DNA of 10,000 nt from Eimeria necatrix. Lineage: Eukaryota > Apicomplexa > Conoidasida > Eucoccidiorida > Eimeriidae. The stretch lies in contig NW_013654295.1 in the NCBI RefSeq assembly GCF_000499385.1, positions 1-10,000 of the forward strand, read 5' to 3'. Below the pieces are notes generated by a model, which saw only the letters and a list, made by a program, of their open reading frames with translations, had not been told where the DNA came from and did not search any database. Positions 6,210-10,000 of the stretch are shown piece by piece (positions within the stretch are counted from its first letter, which is position 1; every line of letters starts with the position of its first letter). The position numbers and the translations under genes are program-made.

Positions 6210-6641
6210 TGCTGCTGCAGGGTCAAGGTGCTGCCTTGTGAAGACCGCCAGCTTGCTGCCTTCCGCGGCGCCTTATTATTTGGTCAGCCAAGGGTTCGGG
6301 GTTTAGGGTTTAGGGTTTAGGGTTTAGGGTTTAGGGTTTAGGGTTTAGGGTCGTCTTTTGGAAACGGGATCAGAGGAGAACTGCTAGGCGGCTGGTGCTG
6401 GGGTGAGAGGTGGTGGGGAGCAGAGGGCCTCGGGTTTAGGGTTTAGGGTTTGGATATTAGGGTCTAGGGTTTAGGGTTTAGGGTTTGGATATTAGGGTCT
6501 AGGGTTTAGGGTTTAGGGTTTAGGGTTTGTGGTTTAGGACTGGTGGCCCGCCAAGAGCCGGAGGCCTGGCTGAGCCGCAGCCAGTTTGAGAGGACAGAGG
6601 GACTCGAAAAGATTGCCCGACAGATGGCCCTTTACAGCTAG
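1945..6641 (+). CDS. Divergent actin-related protein (ARP), complete 15-exon gene
   Basis: Exons: 1945-2033, 2253-2343, 2553-2762, 3005-3173, 3388-3465, 3701-4166, 4248-4304, 4407-4478, 4538-4565, 5121-5375, 5429-5464, 5598-5722, 5953-6024, 6221-6293, 6558-6641; 1905 nt, 634 codons plus stop, all intron phases matching. Seen, in actin order: VVEVGC-S-EVRVGFAG (about 24-38, phosphate loop 1), FGWEAFDA, CNLLLLLALP then LLRWAFEQ, GALVVDIGEG (213-222, phosphate loop 2) with VCPVEGLSL, DLTRYKETQCYV, SETFLIPEIFF (PE at 483-484), ISELVLQCFRR, RICLVGGTSQLPHFARR (adenosine loop, 543-559), VKVLPCEDRQLAAFRGALLF and WLSRSQFERTEG. Loop 1 has Glu where actin has Asp, and Arg for Lys. Ser, Ala and Gln runs enlarge exons 3, 4 and 6. 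Known: ARPs act in dynactin, chromatin remodellers or the cytoskeleton. The subclass is not resolved. Exons 7-9 are the least certain. Confidence 0.82.
2034..2252 (+). repeat. ARP intron 1: TTTAGGG array plus two CTG runs
   Basis: Donor CAG|GTGAGG runs straight into TTTAGGG units (2038-2078). CTG runs at about 2145-2179 and 2209-2250, the second ending in the CAG acceptor. The minus strand is also open here (2342-2094, Gln and Ser runs) but fits no other gene. Confidence 0.88.
2253..2343 (+). CDS. ARP exon 2 (phosphate loop 1, GFAG)
   Basis: Follows a CTG run whose last unit becomes CTGCAG (2247-2252). The first T completes Ser, then EVRVGFAGLLHAACRLPAF and VSRVPCGSSCK, ending in phase 0 before donor GTAAAC at 2344. 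Corresponds to the actin GFAGDDAPRAVFPSIVGRP region. Confidence 0.85.
2344..2552 (+). repeat. ARP intron 2: opposed heptamer arrays
   Basis: GT followed directly by AAACCCT units (2346-2388), a 70-base island, then TTTAGGG units (about 2482-2545). The two arrays are inverted relative to each other. Confidence 0.88.
2553..2762 (+). CDS. ARP exon 3 (serine-run insertion)
   Basis: Acceptor GATTGCAG at 2545-2552, donor GTGAGG at 2763, phase 0 at both ends. Reads SVNVLQTLFGWEAFDA, two Ser runs (7 and about 14) split by Asn, then YCPVFAAHPAHC and LDLLLLVLDEALDR, which matches the helix before the actin HPVLLTEAP strand. Confidence 0.85.
2763..3004 (+). repeat. ARP intron 3: TTTAGGG arrays
   Basis: Arrays at 2767-2828 and 2917-2963, with degenerate heptamers between them (GGGTGTAGGG, GGTCTACGGC). 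All on one strand. Confidence 0.9.
3005..3173 (+). CDS. ARP exon 4 (serine run, LLLLALP strand)
   Basis: Acceptor GCGCTGCAG to 3004, donor GTGAGG at 3174, phase 0 in and phase 1 out. Reads ALRDAPR, about 17 Ser, GCCSDCNLLLLLALPGE, PQLVSLLLRWAFEQRRFK. CNLLLLLALP sits where actin has HPVLLTEAPL and the following helix where actin has MTQIMFETF. Confidence 0.87.
3174..3387 (+). repeat. ARP intron 4: TTTAGGG arrays
   Basis: Arrays at 3177-3233 and 3332-3380, with an island at 3234-3310 that shows no coding match. Confidence 0.9.
3388..3465 (+). CDS. ARP exon 5
   Basis: Acceptor TTTGTTGCAG to 3387, consensus donor AAG|GTGAGT at 3466. Two bases complete Arg, then VKLMTSERMAVYSHL, PLLPDLCSQQ and one base for Gly. 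Matches the actin VAIQAVLSLYASGR segment just before phosphate loop 2. Confidence 0.87.
3466..3700 (+). repeat. ARP intron 5: opposed heptamer arrays
   Basis: CCCTAAA units 3476-3524 and TTTAGGG units 3645-3693, separated by a 120-base island. An alternative small exon (VLQLRVA, ending at a GTATCA donor) can be read at about 3571-3590 but is not needed. Confidence 0.88.
3701..4166 (+). CDS. ARP exon 6 (phosphate loop 2 and the Ala/Gln insertion)
   Basis: Acceptor TTTGCTGCAG to 3700, donor GTATGA at 4167, phase 1 in and phase 2 out. Reads GALVVDIGEGGLRVCPVEGL, SLSPISFCRTSTRSGAQLL and SELLLLHLRKQ, then an insertion of two Ala runs, VARGGGGAAVKQEPNGCEA, a Gln run and another Ala run, returning to actin order at SLDWRDLTRYKETQCYV. 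A pyrimidine-rich TTTTGCAG at 3777-3784 looks like an acceptor but falls inside conserved coding sequence. Confidence 0.87.
4167..4247 (+). repeat. ARP intron 6: TTTAGGG array
   Basis: 81-nt intron, of which 4180-4232 is array. Confidence 0.8.
4248..4304 (+). CDS. ARP exon 7 (tentative)
   Basis: Acceptor TTGGCTGTAG to 4247, donor GTATAG at 4305, phase 2 at both ends. Encodes SLGEHRVISGFHAEGLGL. It falls where ARPs commonly carry insertions, so no family motif confirms it. Kept because the phases match and the frame is open. Confidence 0.5.
4305..4406 (+). repeat. ARP intron 7: TTTAGGG array
   Basis: Array at 4329-4384 with one GGGCTTA variant. Confidence 0.7.
4407..4478 (+). CDS. ARP exon 8 (tentative)
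   Basis: Acceptor ATGTGCAG to 4406, donor GTAAAC at 4479, phase 2 at both ends. Encodes LDPALDLHFYRNHRQLKPLF and TCS. Residue mix looks coding, but no actin motif is expected here. Confidence 0.58.
4479..4537 (+). repeat. ARP intron 8: nearly pure CCCTAAA intron
   Basis: 59 nt: GT, then AAACCCT units 4481-4524, then CTTCCCTGTCTAG. Confidence 0.7.
4538..4565 (+). CDS. ARP exon 9 (tentative, very short)
   Basis: Acceptor CCCTGTCTAG to 4537, proposed donor GAG|GTGGCT at 4566. Encodes TYALTQRPE after a split Glu. Ends in phase 0 as exon 10 requires. If the donor is not used, the frame stops at TAA 14 nt later. Confidence 0.45.
4566..5120 (+). repeat. ARP intron 9: long TTTAGGG arrays around a duplicated exon fragment
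   Basis: Arrays at 4636-4703, 4840-4981 and 5052-5120. The middle one is the longest in the window, with GGGTTTTAGGG and GGGGGGTTTAGGG slips. It holds the first copy of the 135-bp duplication and a unique island at 4982-5051. Confidence 0.8.
4705..4839 (+). repeat. 135-bp direct duplication, copy 1 (truncated exon copy)
   Basis: Identical base for base to 5121-5255, offset 416. It has the first 45 codons of ARP exon 10 and then breaks into a TTTAGGG array, so it cannot serve as the full exon. Confidence 0.95.
5121..5255 (+). repeat. 135-bp direct duplication, copy 2 (in exon 10)
   Basis: Partner of 4705-4839. It continues without interruption into the conserved part of exon 10, so it is taken as the functional copy. 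Confidence 0.95.
5121..5375 (+). CDS. ARP exon 10 (PEIFF motif)
   Basis: Proposed acceptor is the last TTTAG of the preceding array; GCGAAG at 5137-5142 would also keep phase. Donor GTAAAC at 5376. The later part is secure: SGSVVQPWSETFLIPEIFF has the same spacing as actin DGQVITIGNERFRCPEALF, and SSQLLPDSNLAAIAPSMD follows. The first 135 nt are an exact copy of 4705-4839. TTCTCTTCTCAG to 5330 resembles an acceptor but lies inside the aligned region. Confidence 0.75.
5376..5428 (+). repeat. ARP intron 10: nearly pure CCCTAAA intron
   Basis: 53 nt: GT, AAACCCT units 5378-5419, then CGTTTGCAG. The clearest case of an intron that is little more than an array with splice ends. Confidence 0.85.
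5429..5464 (+). CDS. ARP exon 11 (12 codons)
   Basis: Acceptor CTCGTTTGCAG to 5428, donor CTT|GTTGAG at 5465, phase 0 both ends. Encodes SLRNRSLPLGGL, so that GGL joins HSSISELVLQC like actin CGIHETTFNSIMKC. Reading on without splicing meets TAG at 5495. Confidence 0.78.
5465..5597 (+). repeat. ARP intron 11: TTTAGGG array
   Basis: Array at 5526-5589 just before the GCGCGCAG acceptor; degenerate CGTTTAGCGTTTAG at 5500-5513. Confidence 0.85.
5598..5722 (+). CDS. ARP exon 12 (adenosine loop)
   Basis: Acceptor GCGCGCAG to 5597. Encodes HSSISELVLQCFRRSSVCER, EGWLKRICLVGGTSQLPHFA and R plus two bases. LVGGTSQLPHFARRLE is the strongest actin-superfamily signature in the gene. The only donor keeping the frame is CGCAG|GCAAAC at 5723, a GC-AG intron. 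Confidence 0.9.
5723..5952 (+). repeat. ARP intron 12 (GC-AG): three CCCTAAA arrays
   Basis: GC followed directly by AAACCCT units (5725-5767), then arrays at 5823-5847 and 5892-5929. Two GC-rich islands (GCGCTGCGCGCGACGCGC and a related stretch near 5855-5890) share AGGGCTGG. Confidence 0.85.
5953..6024 (+). CDS. ARP exon 13
   Basis: Acceptor GCCGCTGCTGCAG to 5952, donor GA|GTGCGC at 6025, phase 2 both ends. Encodes LEMDLLRSWRESAGAYYNVK and DQI, the helix after the adenosine loop (actin RMQKEITAL). Confidence 0.87.
6025..6220 (+). repeat. ARP intron 13: CCCTAAA array and CTG run
   Basis: Array 6032-6066, then an island, then an interrupted CTG/TTG run about 6148-6217 ending in the acceptor CTGCAG. 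Confidence 0.87.
6221..6293 (+). CDS. ARP exon 14 (C-terminal core)
   Basis: Acceptor is CTGCAG at the end of a long CTG/TTG run. Encodes VKVLPCEDRQLAAFRGALLF and GQPR, equivalent to actin [21 protein letters not shown]; the usual Trp is Phe. Proposed donor AGG|GTTCGG at 6294, phase 0. Confidence 0.85.
6294..6557 (+). repeat. ARP intron 14: TTTAGGG arrays with a 35-bp higher-order unit
   Basis: Arrays at 6298-6350 and 6431-6535. TTTGGATATTAGGGTCTAGG occurs twice with a 35-base offset (five heptamers), at about 6449 and 6484. Confidence 0.83.
6558..6641 (+). CDS. ARP exon 15 (C-terminus and stop)
   Basis: Proposed acceptor CGCCAAGAG to 6557. Encodes PEAWLSRSQFERTEGLEKIA, RQMALYS and TAG (6639-6641). 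WLSRSQFERTEG matches the actin WISKQEYDESG end. The stop codon is the first TAG of the tetranucleotide array. Confidence 0.85.
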   Translation, partial: PEAWLSRSQFERTEGLEKIARQMALYS

Positions 6642-7264
6642 CTAGCTAGCTAGCTAGCTAGCTGGCTAGCTAGCTAGCTAGCTAGCTAGCTAGCCAGATA
6701 GATACATAGATAGCCAGCTAGCTAGCCAGCTGGCTAGCTAGCTAGCTGGCCGTCTGTCTAGCTGGCTAGCTGTTTACCTGGGTGGCTAGCTAGCTGGCTA
6801 GCTAGCTCTTCAGCTGGGTGGCTAGCTAGCTAGCTAGCTAGCTAGCTGACTAGCTGACTAGGTGGCTAGCAGTCTAGTTAGCCGACTAGCTCGCTATCTG
6901 GCTGGCTAGCTAGCTACATGGTTAGCTAGCTATTTAGCTGGCCAGCTAGCTGGCCGGCTAAGTGGCTAGCTACTGGGCAATTTGGCTTTTTGGCAGTTTA
7001 GCTGTCGAGTTGGCTAGCTAGCTAGCTGGCTAGCTGGCTGGCTAGCCAGCTAGCTAGCCACTAACTAGGCAGCTAGCTAGCTAGCTGGCGTGCTGCCTAC
7101 CTGCCTAGCTGGCTAGCTCGCTAGCTAGCTAGCTGGCTCGCTAGCTAGCTAGCTAGCCGGCCGGATCGTTAGCTGGCTAGCTAGCTAGTTAGCTAGCTGG
7201 CTAGCTAGCTTCTCATTGGCAGCTAGCTGCTCACAGCTAGCTAGCTGGCTAGCTAGCTAGCTAC
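6635..7264 (+). repeat. Degenerate TAGC tetranucleotide array, about 630 bp
   Basis: Tandem TAGC units, self-complementary (the unit reads the same on both strands with a shift), with frequent TGGC, CAGC and other variants and a short GATAGATACATAGATAG patch near 6697. It begins inside the last codon of the actin-related gene and lies between two convergent genes. Confidence 0.95.
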
Positions 7265-7532
7265 TGAGCAGCAGGTCATGCTTGCAGCCCTCTGTGCTGC
7301 AAAACGGGCCGAATTAATGTTTGCTGCTGCTGCAGCTGCTGCAGCAGGCAGTTCTGCTGCTACAGCAGCAGGAGCAGCAGCAGCAGCTGCAGCAGCTGCT
7401 GCTGCGTTCATTTGCAAAAACTCGGTAATGCCACGCAAGTATTTGCTGCTGCTGAGAAGCTCTGCTGCAGCGGCAGCAGCAGAAGCAGCAGCAGCAACAA
7501 GCAGCCACCTGCTTAAGCTGTGGACGGGGAAC
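7265..7532. other. Alanine/triplet-rich island, coding strand unresolved
   Basis: Open on both strands. Plus: ATG 7278 to 7535, 85 codons, with Ala runs, ending SSHLLKLWTGN. Minus: frames with KYLRGITEFLQMN or ILAWHYRVFANERSSS, preceded by an acceptor-like CCCGTCCACAG. The minus reading could be the last exon of the right-hand gene. Neither is supported by a recognised motif. Confidence 0.35.
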
Positions 7533-7570
7533 TAGGGTTTAGGGTTTAGGGTTTAGGGTTTAGGGTTTAG
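7533..7570 (+). repeat. Telomere-like array, TTTAGGG
   Basis: About five units. Its minus-strand TAA ends the long minus-strand ORF, so that ORF's 3' end is set by the array and may be an exon edge rather than a true C-terminus. Confidence 0.95.
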
Positions 7571-7892
7571 CGTTTTGGGATGGCTGTTCTGAGCTGGGCC
7601 CGCCGCAGCAGCAGCAAAGCGTTGTGTCCGTCTGCTGCTAGCAGCAGCAGCTGCCTTTGTTTAAGTGCTGCTGCTGTTGGTGCTGCTTGTTTGCTGCTTC
7701 TAGCCCTCCCTTTGCTGCTGCGCTGCAGCAGCAGCAGCAGCTGCAGCGCGTGCTGCAGCCGCAGTCTGCTGCAGCAGTTCATGGGGAATAAATTGCTCCA
7801 GATCATTTTGCTGCTGCTGCAGGGGAGGTGTACGTACACCTCAGCAATCTGCCTGAAGAAACGCTCTTCAAAGGGCAGGTTGCTGCTGCGCC

Positions 7893-7933
<41 letters not shown>

Positions 7934-7992
7934 GTCTGTTCGAGGCGCTGCTGCAGCAGCAGCTCGTCGTGGCCCTCCACGCGTTGGTAGAA

Positions 7993-8031
<39 letters not shown>

Positions 8032-8307
8032 CGGGTCCAGCACTCGGGCCCAGATTGCCTCTTTGCACTGCAGCACAGGAGCAGCAGCATGGCAGCGAGA
8101 AAGTCCAGCAGCAACTCTGCTGCTGTTGCAGTCTGCTGCTGCTTCTGCTGCTAGCAGCTGCGCCTTGGCAAGGCCCCACAGCCTGTGTTGCTGCGCTGTT
8201 GCTGCTGCTGTTGCTGCTGCTGCTGTTCTTGCTGCTGCGGGGGTTGCTGCTGTTGGCGTGGCTCCTTCGCAGTTGGAGGCTGCGGGGCTTGCTGCAGCAG
8301 CAGCAGC

Positions 8308-8341
<34 letters not shown>

Positions 8342-9186
8342 CGAGCATTTGCTGCTGCAGTAAGGACGCGTTCAGGAGCAGCGCAGAGCCTCTCTAAAAT
8401 AAGCCATCGTTGCTGCTGCAGCAGCAGCGGGAACTGCAGCAGCAGCAGCAGCACGCAGCGGCAGCAGCAGCAGCAACTGAGAGCCCCTCTCCACAGAGCC
8501 CTGCGGCTGATAGAATAAGCACTATGGCGAAGCGGCGCTGCTGCTGCATCTGCTGCTGCTGCTGCTGCTGCAGCAGAAGAAGCAGCAGGTGCAGGTGTAG
8601 CAGCAGCAGAAGCAGCAGCAGGCGTGGGAGAAGCAGCAGCAGAAGCAGCAGCAACAGCAGCAGGCGAGGCAGCAGCAGTTGCTGCTGCTCGTGCACTGCA
8701 GCACGCAAAGTGCAGCAGCTGCGCAACATAAGGACAAAGCGCAGCACCGCAGTAGCTTGCTGCTGCTGCCTTATTTCCTGCTGCTGCTGCTGCTGCTGCT
8801 GCTGCAGTGCAGCAAGGCAACGCTTGCTGCAACTGCAGCAGACACGGCCAGCGGCCCCTTCTGCTGCTGCAGCTGCAGGCTGTTGCGTCTGCTGCAGCAG
8901 CAGGTGCTGCAGCAGCGCTGCTTCGGCTTAGAGAGCCTTGTTGCTGCTGCAGCAGCGGCTGCAGCAGCAGCAGGTGCAGCAGCAGCAAGATCTGGTCTCC
9001 AGACACCGCAAGAGTAACAGCAGCATGCAGCCACGAAACTTGAAGCGAAGCTCTTGCTGCTGCTTTGCTGCTGCTTCTGCTGCTGGAACGCCTCTGCTGC
9101 TGCTGCTGCTGCTGTTGCTGCTGCTGCGGTGTCAGGGGAGAGCTCTGCTGCTGCTGGGGCGGTCGCGGCAGCAGCAGCTGTACCGA

Positions 9187-9229
<43 letters not shown>

Positions 9230-9307
9230 GGGGCAGCAGAACACTCAAGAGATACCTCCAGCACTTTTGCAGCAGCCGTGCGAAATACCTCAGCTGCAAA
9301 GGCGCCA
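7567..9307 (-). CDS. Right-hand gene, long exon (about 580 codons)
   Basis: Begins near 9307 (GTTTGAG acceptor, phase 2) or at 9293 (better acceptor CCTTTGCAG, phase 1). It has no ATG for most of its length, which fits an internal exon. This frame gives Gln and Ala runs and the unique blocks near 7820-8190, while other frames give Leu and Cys runs. Hidden introns are possible, especially near GAG|GTGTAC at about 7833. Confidence 0.5.
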
Positions 9308-9986
9308 CTCAAACTTCAAACCCTAAACCCTAAACCCTAAACCCTAAACCCTAAACCCTAAAAGCTAAACCCTAACGAAGCTTCAACCAGAAGCCGGGAG
9401 AGGCGTAGTTCACGAAAGTCGGGCCTCTGCTAGTGAGTGTAGAGCGTAGAAGGCTTAGTGTGTAGGGTCTAGGGTTTAGGGTTTAGGGTTTAGGGTTTAG
9501 GGTTTAGGGTTTAGGGTCTAGGGTTTAGGGTTTAGGGTTCGTGGCAAGAGGTGGAAGATGAGTTTAACTACAGAGCGAAGGCCAAACCACAAAACCCAAG
9601 GGTCTTCTTCTCGCTGTAGTGCATTTACCATCTGAGCTCAAACCCTAAACCCTAAACCCTAAACCCTAAACCCTAAACCCTAAACCCCAAACCCTACATT
9701 CTGAACGCTAAAGTGTGATGTGCTAATAAAGTGGAGTCGAAGTGGTTAAGGGGAAAGATAAAGGATCGGCCTTTTAGTGCTAGGGTTTAGTATTCAGGGT
9801 TTAGGGTTTAGGGTTTAGGGTTTAGGGTTTACAAGGTCGATGATGGACTCAACGGCAATTTGCCCCTGCGTGGCTTTTCTCATTGCTGCTGCCAGCAGCA
9901 GCAGCCGCTGCATGCTGCTCTGCAGCTGCTGCTGCTGCTGCAGCAAACAAACCAGGGCGTCTCTGTCCATGTAAGGCTGAAGGTAC
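7567..9986 (-). CDS. Multi-exon gene of unknown function with Gln/Ala/Ser runs, partial (5' end beyond window)
   Basis: Proposed exons on minus: 9986-9833, 9631-9572, 9429-9377 and 9307-7567, phases matching (0, 0, 2). Seen: YLQPYMDRDALVCLL, a short Gln run, AAAMRKATQGQIAVESIIDL; MVNALQREEDPWVLWFGLRS; QRPDFRELRLSRLLVEA; then a long exon with many homopolymer runs and unique blocks HRLWGLAKAQLLAAE, CKEAIWARVLDPP, FYQRVEGHDELLLQQRLEQ and PFEERFFRQIAEVYVHLP. No catalytic motif seen. The LWxLAK-like and FFRQIAEVY-like helices weakly recall apicomplexan heptatricopeptide/RAP organelle RNA-binding proteins; this is only a guess. The donor of the second exon and the acceptor of the last are weak. 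Confidence 0.5.
7724..9232. repeat. Dense CAG/CTG triplet field
   Basis: Many CTG and CAG runs of 5-15 units with repeated orientation switches (for example 7886-7931, 7996-8030, 8310-8340, 8550-8577, 8778-8806, 9188-9228). Mostly inside the long minus-strand exon. Confidence 0.92.
9318..9375 (+). repeat. Telomere-like array, CCCTAAA
   Basis: About six units plus AAAGCTAAACCCTAACG. Sits in the intron between exon C and the long exon of the right-hand gene. Confidence 0.95.
9377..9429 (-). CDS. Right-hand gene, exon C
   Basis: Acceptor CACTCACTAG to 9430, donor GTTAGG at 9376, itself the edge of a TTTAGGG array. Encodes QRPDFRELRLSRLLVEA plus two bases. Confidence 0.5.
9463..9539 (+). repeat. 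Telomere-like array, TTTAGGG
   Basis: About ten units with GGTCTAGGG variants at both ends. In the intron between exons B and C. Confidence 0.95.
9572..9631 (-). CDS. Right-hand gene, exon B
   Basis: Acceptor GAGCTCAG to 9632; 20 codons, MVNALQREEDPWVLWFGLRS; donor GTAGTT at 9571 is weak. Without that donor the frame runs on through SVVKLIFHLLPR into the array. Confidence 0.55.
9640..9696 (+). repeat. Telomere-like array, CCCTAAA
   Basis: About eight units, one CCCCAAA variant. With 9781-9831 it forms an inverted pair in the intron between exons A and B. Confidence 0.95.
9781..9831 (+). repeat. Telomere-like array, TTTAGGG
   Basis: Read on minus it is GTAAACCCT..., so the donor of exon A is the array edge. 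The island 9697-9780 is pyrimidine-rich on minus and shows no supported exon. Confidence 0.94.
9833..9986 (-). CDS. Right-hand gene, exon A
   Basis: Acceptor CTGCTGCTGCAG to 9987, donor CTT|GTAAAC at 9832, the donor running into AAACCCT units. 51 codons, phase 2 in and phase 0 out. Open and coding-like, with IAVESIIDL at the end. Confidence 0.68.
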
Positions 9987-10000
9987 CTGCAGCAGCAGCA

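Noticed and set aside
8055..8518. Plus-strand ORFs rich in Leu, Cys and Ala runs between 7580 and 9340
   Set aside because: Shadows of the triplet field. Six-frame openness is expected, and the minus frame has the more natural Gln/Ala runs with unique blocks.
7567..9312. 581-residue single-exon gene starting at 9312
   Set aside because: The start is TTG beside an array, no ATG occurs for most of the ORF, and triplet composition alone keeps frames open. Treated as an internal exon with uncertain edges.

Overview
The window looks like a repeat-rich segment of a coccidian (Eimeria-type) nuclear genome. Two repeats dominate: interstitial telomere-like heptamers (TTTAGGG on one strand, CCCTAAA on the other) and CAG/CTG triplets that read as Ser, Ala or Gln runs inside exons. 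That combination is what I know of Eimeria 'R-segments'. The genus is an inference from composition and architecture, since no species-specific marker was seen.

The six-frame ORF picture is misleading here. CAG/CTG runs have no stop codon in any of six frames, so they create long false ORFs. Every heptamer array of about 21 nt or more carries stops in all six frames (TAG on one strand, TAA on the other), so it ends every ORF. Reading the short islands between arrays as exons, with GT..AG borders and matching phases, gives real conserved genes.

Layout. (1) 61-599, minus strand, leaving the window at the left: the 5' end of Rpn8/PSMD7, an MPN-domain subunit of the 26S proteasome lid (three exons). 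(2) 600-1944: a CAG/CTG- and heptamer-rich spacer between two divergent genes. (3) 1945-6641, plus strand: a complete 15-exon model of a divergent actin-related protein (634 codons plus stop), with actin-fold landmarks in the right order from first to last exon. (4) 6635-7264: a degenerate TAGC tetranucleotide array whose first unit supplies the stop codon of the actin-related gene. (5) 7265-7532: an alanine-rich island of unresolved strand. (6) 7567-9986, minus strand, entering from the right: part of a multi-exon gene with Gln/Ala/Ser runs, possibly a helical-repeat protein, converging on the actin-related gene.

The main discovery is structural. All 14 introns of the actin-related gene, both Rpn8 introns and all three introns of the right-hand gene model contain telomere-like heptamer arrays, in either orientation. 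Some introns are almost nothing but array, and the donor is often GT joined directly to the first AAACCCT unit. The CTG runs either sit in exons as homopolymer insertions or stand just before a CAG acceptor where a polypyrimidine tract would be expected.
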